Below the pieces are notes generated by a model, which had not been told where the DNA came from, did no database searches, and worked only from the letters and a program-made list of their open reading frames with translations. Positions 53,442 to 62,289 of a stretch of 64,000 bases of DNA are shown here, piece after piece; position 1 is the stretch's first letter, and the number at the start of each line of letters is the position of its first letter. The stretch lies in the NCBI GenBank assembly GCA_016714365.1, contig JADJNH010000005.1:248001-312000 (forward strand), written 5' to 3'. Position numbers and translations under genes: made by a program. The stretch comes from Candidatus Vicinibacter affinis (GTDB lineage: Bacteria; Bacteroidota; Bacteroidia; Chitinophagales; Saprospiraceae).

Positions 53442-55481
53442 ATGGAAAACCAAAGCAGTAAATCCTTCAAGCCATTCGTTGATCCAAATGTTATAGTTCC
53501 TGAATTTACAATTAAGGCTATAGTTCTTGGAATTCTATTTGGTGTTATTTTTGGTGCCTCAACAGTGTATCTGGCCTTAAAGGCTGGATTGACTGTTTCT
53601 GCATCCATACCTATTGCAGTTCTTGCAATTTCTCTTGGGAAAAAGTTTTTAGGCACGACTATATTGGAAAACAATATCATACAAACAACGGGTTCAGCAG
53701 GTGAATCTATTGCTGCCGGAGTCGTATTCACATTACCAGCATTTCTATTCTTATCAGACCCTTTAGTCGGTGATTCATATTTTAAATATTGGACAATTTT
53801 CACTTTAGCTGTATTTGGGGGGATTCTTGGAACATTGATGATGATTCCTTTGAGAAGGTCTCTAATAGTAAAGGAGCACGATACCCTTCCCTATCCTGAA
53901 GGTACTGCATGTGCTCAAGTGCTCATTGCTGGAGAAAAGGGAGGTGATTTTGCGCGAAGTGCATTTTATGGATTAGGCTTTTCTATGGTTTATGCAATTC
54001 TCCAAAAAATTTTCCACGTTATTGCCGAGCTTCCTAAATGGGGAACTGAACAAGCGAACAAGTTTTTTCCATCAGCAGTTGTAAGTTCTGAGGTAACGCC
54101 GGAATATCTTGGTGTTGGTTACATTATTGGTCCAAAGATTGCAGGGGTCTTGGTCGCAGGAGGTGTTTTAGCCTCTTTAGGATTAATTCCATTACTATCA
54201 TATCTTGTTCATCCAGATATTATAGCAACCCAATTAGCTAAGTTAAATTTGTTGGATGTAAATCAAGTAAGTGAAAAATTTGGATGGGATCCTACAAGCC
54301 ACACATTTACAAATACAGCCGAAGCTGTTTACAGGGCATATATTAGACAAATTGGTGCAGGGGCGGTAGCTGCAGGAGGTTTCATTACATTACTAAAAAC
54401 TATTCCTACCATAGTATCTTCTTTTAAGGAAAGTTTGGGTTCAATGAAAGAAAAAGTTTCTGGAGGAATGCTACGTACTGAAAATGATCTTTCGTTTAAA
54501 GTAGTTCTAATTGGATCATTGATTTTGGTACTACTTTTAGCTATACTTCCTCAAATTCCAGGGACATCTGTCATCAGTAAACTATTGTTGGGAATTTTGG
54601 TAATTGTATTCGGCTTCTTTTTTGTTACAGTATCAAGTAGAATTGTTGGAATTATTGGTTCAAGTAATAATCCGATATCTGGAATGACCATTGCAACAAT
54701 TATGGGTACAGCATTAGTGTTTATTGCCGTTGGTTGGACAGGAAAAGTTTATGAGCCCATGGCACTGGTAATTGGAGGTATGATTTGCATTGCGGCTGCA
54801 AATGCCGGAGCAACTTCTCAGGATTTAAAAACAGGTTATATCGTTGGCGCTACTCCAAAATATCAGCAATTGGCCTTGTTTATCGGAGCAATTTTTTCAT
54901 CTATGGTCATTGGCTTTACCGTTAAATATCTTGACACCCCAACCGCAGAAATGGCATCAAGAGGAATTCAACATGCCATAGGAGAAAAGTATGCTGCGCC
55001 ACAAGCTACTCTTATGGCAACCTTAATCAAAGGCTTATTGTCTTTTAATCTTGACTGGGTATTTGTTCTCAGTGGTGTTTTTATCGCAATTGTTTTAGAA
55101 TTGTGTCAGGTTAAAGCTTTGTCTTTTGCTGTTGGTCTCTACTTACCCTTATCTACAACCTTGCCTATTTTCATTGGTGGTGTAGTTAAGGGAATCGTGG
55201 ATTGGAGGGCAAAATTTAAAAACATTGAATCTGAGGATTCTGAACTGGGCAAAGGAAGTTTATTTGCCACAGGTTTAGTGGCAGGAGGGGCTCTTGCTGG
55301 TGTAGTAGTAGCCTTGTTGACTGTTGACGAAGGAATTGCTGCTTCGATAGCTAATTTTAGTGCTGAACATGGACTTACTTCTTTGCTTGGAACAAATGGT
55401 TATTATTTGTTAGGGGTTGCTTTTTTTACTTTTATGGCTTGGGTGTTATTTAGAATTGCAACAAAACAAGAAAAGGTATAA
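53442..55481 (+). CDS. OPT-family oligopeptide/metal-chelate transporter
   Basis: A 679-residue inner-membrane secondary transporter with about 15-16 transmembrane helices. It has the OPT signatures GIVFGVIFGASTVYLALKAG-like (seen as FGVIFGASTVYLALKAGL), TTGSAGESIAAGVVFTLP, LPYPEGTACAQVLIAGE and NNPISGMTIAT. These transporters import oligopeptides or metal chelates by proton coupling. The precise substrate is unknown. It is probably a separate transcript, with a palindromic element just before it. Confidence 0.95.
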   Translation: MENQSSKSFKPFVDPNVIVPEFTIKAIVLGILFGVIFGASTVYLALKAGLTVSASIPIAVLAISLGKKFLGTTILENNIIQTTGSAGESIAAGVVFTLPAFLFLSDPLVGDSYFKYWTIFTLAVFGGILGTLMMIPLRRSLIVKEHDTLPYPEGTACAQVLIAGEKGGDFARSAFYGLGFSMVYAILQKIFHVIAELPKWGTEQANKFFPSAVVSSEVTPEYLGVGYIIGPKIAGVLVAGGVLASLGLIPLLSYLVHPDIIATQLAKLNLLDVNQVSEKFGWDPTSHTFTNTAEAVYRAYIRQIGAGAVAAGGFITLLKTIPTIVSSFKESLGSMKEKVSGGMLRTENDLSFKVVLIGSLILVLLLAILPQIPGTSVISKLLLGILVIVFGFFFVTVSSRIVGIIGSSNNPISGMTIATIMGTALVFIAVGWTGKVYEPMALVIGGMICIAAANAGATSQDLKTGYIVGATPKYQQLALFIGAIFSSMVIGFTVKYLDTPTAEMASRGIQHAIGEKYAAPQATLMATLIKGLLSFNLDWVFVLSGVFIAIVLELCQVKALSFAVGLYLPLSTTLPIFIGGVVKGIVDWRAKFKNIESEDSELGKGSLFATGLVAGGALAGVVVALLTVDEGIAASIANFSAEHGLTSLLGTNGYYLLGVAFFTFMAWVLFRIATKQEKV

Positions 55482-55981
55482 CATTTTGTTTATTCTGTAT
55501 TAAGATTCGCAAACCAGATTCATTTGAATTGAATTTACATTGCTGCTTTTCTAAACCACTAAATATATATTTCTAAAAGTTAGAAATTAATGATTTATGA
55601 TTAACCTACAAGTAAGCTAGCAATAAATATTTATAGAGATATTTAAATTCAAAATATCCAAAAAGTATGAGCAATTTAGTGAGAACTAAATGCATGGAAA
55701 TATTTTTTGATTTCAAAAATTAGCATGATGGTCTCATTGAAATTTTTTAGTTTACTTTTTGAAATTTAAATACTGTAAACTAGATACTGCAATAAATTGA
55801 TAAGCATTATTCACAAATCCAGCCAATAGCAAAATCATTAAAACGTAGTTTACTTTATTAAGGTAGCATAGATTAAATTGGCCAAATAATGCCCTCCATG
55901 AATAAATTTTTAAGCCAAAATATTAATTGCCTGAAATTTTCAAGAGGAGGCAATATGAAAATTTATTAACTTTAAGCCTCC
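55482..55981. other. Non-coding region upstream of kdsD
   Basis: 500 bp of AT-rich sequence. It contains a perfect hairpin ATTTCTAA-AAG-TTAGAAAT at 55569-55587 after the OPT gene and an inverted pair GGAGGC (55946-55951) and GCCTCC (55976-55981), the second directly before the kdsD ATG. TAACTTTA at 55967-55974 is a possible -7 element, in which case the transcript would be nearly leaderless. No coding potential was seen. Confidence 0.45.
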
Positions 55982-56956
55982 ATGAAAAGAGATTCAAGTC
56001 AGACTATCTTGTATGCAGCTAAAAATTGTATAGAAATTGAATATGCTGTAATTGGTCATCTTTTAAATAGTTTAGACGAATCATTTGTTAAGACAGTTCA
56101 AAGAGTTTTTGATTCAAAAGGTCGATTAGTCGTAACCGGAATAGGAAAGAGTGCAATTATCGGCCAAAAAATAGTTGCAACTTTAAATTCTACAGGAACA
56201 CCAGCTTTGTTTATGCATGCAGCAGATGCCATTCATGGTGATCTTGGCATGGTACAAGAAATCGATATTGTTCTCTGCATTTCAAAAAGTGGAGAAACTC
56301 CGGAAATAAGGGTATTAATTCCTTTAATTAAATCAAGACGAATCCAACTAATTGGAATGTGTGCACAAATAAATTCATACCTCTCCAAACAATCGGATTA
56401 TCTATTGTACACACCCATAATGAAAGAAGCTGAACCGAACAATTTAGCTCCGACAGCAAGCACAACAGCACAGATAGTCATGGGCGATGCATTTGCTGTT
56501 TCACTATTGGCATTAAGAGGTTTTGGTCCGGAAGATTTTGCAAGATTTCACCCTGGAGGATCACTAGGAAAACAACTGTATATGAAAGTTGATGATTTTT
56601 ATCAACTTCATGGACGCCCAAATGTAAGAATGGAAACATCTTTGAAGGAGACTTTGATAACGATATCTTCGAGCAGATTGGGGGCGACAGCAGTGCTTGA
56701 TCATGAGGAAATGCTTATAGGAATTATCACAGATGGAGATATCAGAAGATTTTTTGAGAATGAAACAGAACTTAAGGGCGTTTCCGCAAAAAACCTAGTC
56801 CAAAAGAATTGCAAAACAATTCAGCTGGGGGAAATGGCTGTTAGCGCTGTGCAAATGATGCAGGAAAACAGCATTTCGCAATTGATCGTAATGGATGGGA
56901 ACAAGTACTTGGGAATGGTACATGTTCATGATCTATTAAAGGAAGGTATTTTATAA
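55982..56956 (+). CDS. kdsD: D-arabinose 5-phosphate isomerase (SIS + two CBS domains)
   Basis: A 324-residue KpsF/GutQ family isomerase converting ribulose 5-phosphate to arabinose 5-phosphate, the first committed step of KDO synthesis for lipopolysaccharide. The SIS domain holds VVTGIGKSAIIGQKIVATLNSTG and HAADAIHGDLGMV, with CISKSGETPE as the sugar-phosphate site. Two CBS repeats occupy the C-terminal ~120 residues (GATAVLDHEEMLIGIITDGDI, ISQLIVMDGNKYLGMVHVHDL). The length is standard. It is followed by a rhomboid gene 16 bp downstream. Confidence 0.94.
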   Translation: MKRDSSQTILYAAKNCIEIEYAVIGHLLNSLDESFVKTVQRVFDSKGRLVVTGIGKSAIIGQKIVATLNSTGTPALFMHAADAIHGDLGMVQEIDIVLCISKSGETPEIRVLIPLIKSRRIQLIGMCAQINSYLSKQSDYLLYTPIMKEAEPNNLAPTASTTAQIVMGDAFAVSLLALRGFGPEDFARFHPGGSLGKQLYMKVDDFYQLHGRPNVRMETSLKETLITISSSRLGATAVLDHEEMLIGIITDGDIRRFFENETELKGVSAKNLVQKNCKTIQLGEMAVSAVQMMQENSISQLIVMDGNKYLGMVHVHDLLKEGIL

Positions 56957-56972
56957 TTTAAAACGCAGGTAT

Positions 56973-57653
56973 ATGTTCTTTCCAATTGGAGATGATCAAG
57001 TTCAGGGAGGCAACAAACCTCTATTTTCCTATTCATTAATATTTGCAAATGTTCTGGTGTTTTTTTATGAGCTCAGTTTAGGCTCAGAAATGAGCAATAT
57101 ATTTGTAAGCCAATATGGAGCAATTCCTTCAGAAATTTTAGGTGGTCAAGATTTTTATACATTAATATCATGCATGTTTTTACATGGCGGCTGGATGCAT
57201 TTAATAGGAAATATGCTATTTCTGTGGGTTTTTGCTGATAATATTGAGGCTGTTATTGGTACAGTTAATTTTATTATTTTCTACATACTTGGAGGTGTTG
57301 CCGCATCAGTTGTTCATGTATTTTTTAATCCATACAGCGAAATACCAATGATTGGTGCAAGTGGAGCAATATCGGCAATTATGGGGACCTACTTAATTAT
57401 GTTTCCTTCTTCGAGAATAAAAGTTTTGATTCTATTATTCTTCACAGTAGTTTATGTTCCAGCCCTATTTTTTTTAGGAATTTGGATTGTGCAGCAAATG
57501 ATTGCCGGAGTGGGTTCACTGAATCCAACTGCCGAAGAGTCAGTTGGTGTTGCCTGGTGGGCACATATAGGAGGATTTGCATTTGGAGTAGTTGCCGGCT
57601 TTATTGCAAGAAGACAGTACAGACATAGATATAGATATGAATCGGGAGAATGA
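56973..57653 (+). CDS. Rhomboid-family intramembrane serine protease
   Basis: A 226-residue membrane protease with six transmembrane helices. The family motifs are HGGWMHLIGNMLFLWVF (conserved His and Asn), the catalytic Ser in MIGASGAISAIMGTY, and the catalytic His in WWAHIGGFAFGVVAG. It cuts transmembrane substrates; the target is unknown. It lies 16 bp after kdsD and 20 bp before a lipoprotein gene on the same strand. Confidence 0.95.
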   Translation: MFFPIGDDQVQGGNKPLFSYSLIFANVLVFFYELSLGSEMSNIFVSQYGAIPSEILGGQDFYTLISCMFLHGGWMHLIGNMLFLWVFADNIEAVIGTVNFIIFYILGGVAASVVHVFFNPYSEIPMIGASGAISAIMGTYLIMFPSSRIKVLILLFFTVVYVPALFFLGIWIVQQMIAGVGSLNPTAEESVGVAWWAHIGGFAFGVVAGFIARRQYRHRYRYESGE

Positions 57654-57673
57654 TTTTACTGAAAAGATTATAA

Positions 57674-58552
57674 ATGATAAATTCAAAATTGAGAAAGACA
57701 AATTGTTATCATTTGGTTCTGTTTTTCTTTTTTATTTTATGTTCTTGTGACATTCAACAGAGTACAGTTTTTAATGACCAATTTGGAGGTCATTTTCGTC
57801 AAAGAATGTTGCTAAATTCTTTAAGGCAAGAGTTTTTCGAAAGTGGATGTAATAGTGATCCAGAAAAATTTCAAAAGGCTTTTGATTCCATCCAAGTGGA
57901 ATTAGTAAAAATGGAATTTGAGATAGGATCTAGTCCAATGTTGCCGAATTCCATTAAAAATGTTCATTTTCTATTGGAAAAGGATTTTTATTACACAGTT
58001 GAATTTGAATTTCTAGACCTTAAGACCTTGAACAATGCATTAGAAATAATAAGATTGATTAAACGAAGTAAACTTGAAAAATACTTTCCAGAGGAAGAAA
58101 ATGAATTTGATTTTTCAAGACAAACATTTGAGTTAGACAAACATCACAACTTTATTATAAAGTATAAGGATAATATATTTCGCGATACGACTTCGTATGG
58201 AAAAGTAAGCCTAATGAATGATACTTCTAATTTAATTGTGACCGATCATTTTGATGAAGAGCTATTATATGATGAATTTATTCCTAACACCCTATTGAAT
58301 TCGGGTAAAATCGAAATGTCAAATAAAGCCGGAGAGATATCAGAAGGAGAAGATTTTTTTAACGCTATGAGCATACAGATATTGCAAGAATGGAAGTTTC
58401 CGAGGGAAATCCGGAAAATTAAAATCAATATAGAAAATAAGAACCTGCTGCAATTTAATGGTGTGAACCTTTGGATGAAAGTAGATGATCAAATGTTAGA
58501 GTCAATTGAAGACATTAAGGAGATAAAAGCAATAATAAGCTTCAAAAAATAG
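57674..58552 (+). CDS. Hypothetical lipoprotein
   Basis: A 292-residue protein with a lipoprotein signal and lipobox LCSC (acylated Cys near residue 25). The mature part is a mix of charged helices and strands with no recognised family (FDFSRQTFELDKHHNFIIKY; FRDTTSYGKVSL). It follows the rhomboid gene by 20 bp, so co-expression is likely; a role as substrate or partner of the protease is speculation. Its stop lies 1 bp from the convergent MoxR stop. Confidence 0.72.
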   Translation: MINSKLRKTNCYHLVLFFFFILCSCDIQQSTVFNDQFGGHFRQRMLLNSLRQEFFESGCNSDPEKFQKAFDSIQVELVKMEFEIGSSPMLPNSIKNVHFLLEKDFYYTVEFEFLDLKTLNNALEIIRLIKRSKLEKYFPEEENEFDFSRQTFELDKHHNFIIKYKDNIFRDTTSYGKVSLMNDTSNLIVTDHFDEELLYDEFIPNTLLNSGKIEMSNKAGEISEGEDFFNAMSIQILQEWKFPREIRKIKINIENKNLLQFNGVNLWMKVDDQMLESIEDIKEIKAIISFKK

Positions 58553-58553
58553 T

Positions 58554-59636
58554 TTATAACAAGTTCTTGAAAGCAACATACCATTCTTTCCAATCTGACC
58601 TTTTTTTGATGACCACCTCATTATATTCTTCCAAAGAAGCATAGTCTTTATTATCTGTTTGTTGAATTATATTTATCATACCTGGAGCAATTAATTCAAT
58701 AGGTATTTGATTCTGATTAAAATAGTGAGCATGGATTCTGGCATGATGTAAAATTGAAATTGCTTCTGCCGGACTAAGGTTTGCTTGAGTTGATTTTATT
58801 TTTTGTTTTCCGTCAATTGTTTTTCCAACTCTCAATTCTCTAAACATAGTCACTAATTGTTCCATTTGTTTTTCTTTGATTTTTGGGAGAGATACATCCA
58901 ACAATTTTTCCATTTGTTTAACCCTGAAGTCGACTATTTTAATTTCTTCCTCAAGTGAAGAAGGTAATGGCATTAAAATTATATTAAATCTACGCTTTAA
59001 CGCAGAAGACATTTCATAAATACCTTTGTCTTGGTCATTGGAGGTTGCAATAACATTAAACCCTCTAACGGCCTGAACCTGTTTATTTAATTCAATCACC
59101 GGGAGTACCTTTTCGGATAAAACTGTAATAAGGGCATCTTGGGTCTCGGTGGGGATTCTTGAAAGTTCTTCAATTCGAACAATTTGTCCAGAACGCATAG
59201 CGGACATAATAGGTGAAGGGATCAAAGCTTCCTCAGAGGGTCCATTAGCAATTAAGGATGCATAATTCCACCCATATCTTAAATTGTCCTCATGTATTCC
59301 GGTGGTCCCTTGTATGAGTAAAGAAGAATTTCCGCATATTGCTGCGGTTAAATGTTCTGCTACCCATGTTTTAGCGGTACCAGGTAGTCCTGTTAAAAGT
59401 AAAGCCCGATCAGACAGAAGTGTGGCAATAGCTAATTCCAAAATTTTCTTTTCTCCAAAGTATTTGGGTGAAATTATTGTTCCATCGGGTAATTTAGTCC
59501 CTAGTAAATACATCAAAACAGCATTAGGGGAAAGTTTCCAAACGCTTGGTTTGTCATTTTGGTCATATTTTTTAAGGGCTTCCAACTCATGAGCAAAAGT
59601 TATTTCTGCGAATGGACGAATAATATCAAGCTGCAT
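58554..59636 (-). CDS. MoxR-family AAA+ ATPase
   Basis: A 360-residue AAA+ ATPase with Walker A LTGLPGTAKTWVAE, Walker B region IVRIEELSRIPTETQDAL, sensor VIATSNDQDKGIYEMSSALKRRFN, and a C-terminal lid. MoxR ATPases act as chaperones for metal insertion or complex assembly, often with a von Willebrand A-domain partner encoded next to them; none is seen here. It is convergent with the preceding lipoprotein gene and lies 13 bp downstream of the ABM gene on the same strand. Confidence 0.9.
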   Translation of the reverse strand: MQLDIIRPFAEITFAHELEALKKYDQNDKPSVWKLSPNAVLMYLLGTKLPDGTIISPKYFGEKKILELAIATLLSDRALLLTGLPGTAKTWVAEHLTAAICGNSSLLIQGTTGIHEDNLRYGWNYASLIANGPSEEALIPSPIMSAMRSGQIVRIEELSRIPTETQDALITVLSEKVLPVIELNKQVQAVRGFNVIATSNDQDKGIYEMSSALKRRFNIILMPLPSSLEEEIKIVDFRVKQMEKLLDVSLPKIKEKQMEQLVTMFRELRVGKTIDGKQKIKSTQANLSPAEAISILHHARIHAHYFNQNQIPIELIAPGMINIIQQTDNKDYASLEEYNEVVIKKRSDWKEWYVAFKNLL

Positions 59637-59649
59637 GGTTTTGTGTAGA

Positions 59650-59937
59650 TTATTTTACTTCTAATAAGCTCCAGGCCTGAGCCTTTTGACTAAACAAAGA
59701 TTTAGTTTTATGCCAGGTAGATTTGAAAAACTCTGATTTTCTGTAATTTTCTAAATGTGAAAGATCTTTCCAAAAGCTGAGTGTACACATTGAACTTTCG
59801 TCATCAGCATCTTCTAAAAGTACAACATCCAAACAGCCTTCAAATTTTTTAATTACTTCGACACTTTCATAAAACAAAATAATGAAATCCTTTTTTAATT
59901 CAGGTTTAAAATGCATTTTTACAAACCGTGTAATCAT
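59650..59937 (-). CDS. Antibiotic biosynthesis monooxygenase-fold (ABM) protein
   Basis: A 95-residue dimeric alpha+beta-barrel protein. The pattern is RFVKMHFKPELKKDFI at the N-terminus, a central FEGCLDVVLLED strand and TLSFWKDLSHLENYRKSEFF. The fold occurs in quinol monooxygenases and heme-degrading enzymes; I cannot assign activity. The gene overlaps the adenosyltransferase gene by 4 nt, so they are co-expressed. Confidence 0.85.
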   Translation of the reverse strand: MITRFVKMHFKPELKKDFIILFYESVEVIKKFEGCLDVVLLEDADDESSMCTLSFWKDLSHLENYRKSEFFKSTWHKTKSLFSQKAQAWSLLEVK

Positions 59938-60710
59938 TCAAAAACAATTTGTAATGTTTCATCAGCCTTGATATCAAGAGTTTTAGCAGCGTTTGAACCG
60001 CAAAGGGCTAAAACCATATATCCAGCATCGTTAAAATAAAGATAAAAACTACCATTATGGACATTGTTTTCATCAAGTTCAAAATTAGATATTATCTGGT
60101 GGGTTTTTGTATGAAATGAAAACATTCTTCCAGCAGTTATCCTCTCAAAAGGATCCTTCTGAATATTAAATATCAAATTTCCAAAACGATCTACGAAACA
60201 GACCCTACTTTGTATCCTATCTTTTTGATAGACAGGCGAAACATTAATCTTAACAATAGGGTCTTCACATGGATCAAAGAGCTCAGACAAATCTTCTTCA
60301 GACACAATATGTTTAATAACAGAAGAAATTCTTTCTCTAAAACGGAAACAATCATCACTGACCCTGAAAATTTTTTCAGGTTTGTATTGATCACAAATTA
60401 GACTTAGAAGTCCGTTGTCAGGAAGGATAAAAAATTGGCCTTCCCACAAAGCTAATAAGATGCCTCGGTCTTCTCCAACATTGAAAACCCAACAAATATG
60501 AATACTACCTTCTGGAAAGGATCTGAATGCATTGGATTGAATAAAAGCAGCTTGAACTAAATCAAAGGAAGGAATTTCATGGCTAATATCTACAAGGTTA
60601 ACCGTAGGATTTTCCTTAAGAATTGTAGCTTTGAGCGCAGAAAGTCGAAAATCCTTATTGCCAAAATCGGAACAAAGAGCAATTAATTGGGGTTTATGGA
60701 TATAAGTCAT
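59934..60710 (-). CDS. SAM hydroxide adenosyltransferase (DUF62 family)
   Basis: A 258-residue protein of the chlorinase/fluorinase fold that most probably hydrolyses S-adenosylmethionine to adenosine and methionine. It has the N-terminal LCSDFGNKDFRLSALKATIL motif, NLVDISHEIPSFD, and a C-terminal RVCFVDRFGNLIFNI section. The ATG at 60710 (MTYIHKPQ) was chosen over 60746, as the extra residues have no family support. It forms a three-gene unit with the ABM and MoxR genes. It is not likely to be a halogenase because the fluorinase loop is not seen. Confidence 0.88.
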   Translation of the reverse strand: MTYIHKPQLIALCSDFGNKDFRLSALKATILKENPTVNLVDISHEIPSFDLVQAAFIQSNAFRSFPEGSIHICWVFNVGEDRGILLALWEGQFFILPDNGLLSLICDQYKPEKIFRVSDDCFRFRERISSVIKHIVSEEDLSELFDPCEDPIVKINVSPVYQKDRIQSRVCFVDRFGNLIFNIQKDPFERITAGRMFSFHTKTHQIISNFELDENNVHNGSFYLYFNDAGYMVLALCGSNAAKTLDIKADETLQIVFE

Positions 60711-60832
60711 TGATAAGTTATTAAAATTCGTTGGAAAATTACTCAATTCCTAATTATCCTATAGCTTTGTAAACTTATAAATTAATTATATTAAATAAAT
60801 CTTGTTTTATAATATTTTTTAAATCAAAAAAT

Positions 60833-61813
60833 TTGTCCCAAAGCGAAATTATTCTAAACATTGAAAACGTTGATCCATTGGCACTTTATGGAGAAAACAA
60901 CGCCAAACTGAATTTATTGAGAAAAGCTTATCCTGAGCTGGTTATAACCTCCAGGGGAACCCAGTTGAAAATTTTAGGAGAGAAAAAGGATACACAGGAG
61001 GTGAAGCATAAAATAGAGTTAATGGTTAAGTTATTGCGAAGTAATCATGAACTGAGTCTCCAAACGATTGAAGATTTAATTCAAGGAGAAAATCCCTATC
61101 AGATTCAAATCTCACAACAAGAGAGTAAACAGGTTTTAGTACATGGTAGGGAAGGAAGGGTAATTTATGCAAAAACAAAAAATCAACAACTTTTAGTAAA
61201 GGCTGCAGAGGAACACGACATTATATTTGCCATTGGCCCTGCAGGCACCGGAAAAACCTACACGGCTGTGGCTCTTGCAGTCAGAGCCCTAAAAAATAGA
61301 CTTGTGAAAAAGATCATACTCACAAGGCCTGCAGTTGAAGCAGGAGAAAATCTTGGTTTTCTTCCAGGCGACTTAAAAGAAAAAATTGATCCATATTTAA
61401 GGCCGTTGTATGATGCATTGGACGATATGTTTCCTTCAGAAAGACTTTCACAATTGATAGAAAGCAGGGTCATTGAGATTGCTCCACTTGCTTTTATGAG
61501 GGGTAGGACATTAGATAACGCCTTTATAATCTTGGATGAGGCACAAAATTCGACAACCCTTCAAATGAAAATGTTTTTAACCAGATTAGGCCCAACGGCT
61601 AAATGCATTATCACAGGAGATCTATCACAGATAGACTTACCATATCGTCAAACCTCTGGTTTGAAACAGGCATCAAAATTGTTAAATAAAATAGGGGGAA
61701 TTACCTCAATTTATCTAACTAGAGATGATGTTGTCAGACATAGGCTTGTAAAAGAAATATTAAAGGCATATGAGGATGAATACAAGAAAAACAATCCATT
61801 AGAAGAAGAATAG
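60833..61813 (+). CDS. PhoH-family ATPase
   Basis: A 326-residue cytoplasmic protein. An N-terminal KH-like part (about residues 1-90) is followed by a P-loop ATPase domain with GPAGTGKTYTAVALAV, VEAGENLGFLPGDL, LDEAQNSTTLQMKMFLTRLG and GDLSQIDLP. PhoH relatives (PhoL/YbeZ) are associated with RNA handling and ribosome biogenesis. The start is a TTG at 60833 (MSQSEIILN), since no ATG gives a complete N-terminus. It is divergent from the SAM-hydrolase gene and precedes the OsmC gene by 3 bp. Confidence 0.94.
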   Translation: MSQSEIILNIENVDPLALYGENNAKLNLLRKAYPELVITSRGTQLKILGEKKDTQEVKHKIELMVKLLRSNHELSLQTIEDLIQGENPYQIQISQQESKQVLVHGREGRVIYAKTKNQQLLVKAAEEHDIIFAIGPAGTGKTYTAVALAVRALKNRLVKKIILTRPAVEAGENLGFLPGDLKEKIDPYLRPLYDALDDMFPSERLSQLIESRVIEIAPLAFMRGRTLDNAFIILDEAQNSTTLQMKMFLTRLGPTAKCIITGDLSQIDLPYRQTSGLKQASKLLNKIGGITSIYLTRDDVVRHRLVKEILKAYEDEYKKNNPLEEE

Positions 61814-61816
61814 AAT

Positions 61817-62248
61817 ATGAAAACATCAAGTATAATTTATAAAGGAGATATTAGAACTGAAGCCAAACACAATAAAAGCGGGCAATTAATATATACAGAT
61901 GGTCCTACAGACAATTTTGGAAAAGGAGAAGCTTTTTCACCAACCGATCTTGTTGCAACAGCTTTAGGCTGTTGTATTTTATCTATTATGGGAATTGCCG
62001 CGAGAACCCATGAAATAGACATGGAAGGGACTAAGGTTGATGTTCAAAAAACTATGGCAGAAAACCCGCGAAGAATTGTAAAAATCGAAGTAGATATTTA
62101 CATGCCGGATTTCGACTATGATTCTAGGAAAAAAGCGATATTGACAAATGCTGCAAAGGGCTGCCCCGTATCAAGGAGTCTGAATCATGAAATTGAAGAG
62201 GTTGTTACTTTTCATTGGAATTCATCGGGGGAAACGAAAAGTGAATAA
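61817..62248 (+). CDS. OsmC-family peroxiredoxin-like protein
   Basis: A 143-residue protein with the OsmC/Ohr fold. The redox cysteines sit in TALGCCILSIMG (Cys52/53) and AAKGCPVSRSLN. It is closer to the OsmC-like/YhfA group than to the organic hydroperoxide-specific Ohr, but this is a judgement from short motifs. It reduces peroxides using dithiol donors. It is co-transcribed with phoH. Confidence 0.94.
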   Translation: MKTSSIIYKGDIRTEAKHNKSGQLIYTDGPTDNFGKGEAFSPTDLVATALGCCILSIMGIAARTHEIDMEGTKVDVQKTMAENPRRIVKIEVDIYMPDFDYDSRKKAILTNAAKGCPVSRSLNHEIEEVVTFHWNSSGETKSE

Positions 62249-62289
62249 ATTAGTTGATAATAGGATTTTTTTGTAAAATCAAAATTAAA

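Noticed and set aside
59934..60710. Fluorinase/chlorinase assignment for the SAM-binding protein
   Set aside because: The fold is shared, but no halogenase-specific loop is seen and hydroxide adenosyltransferases are by far the common form.
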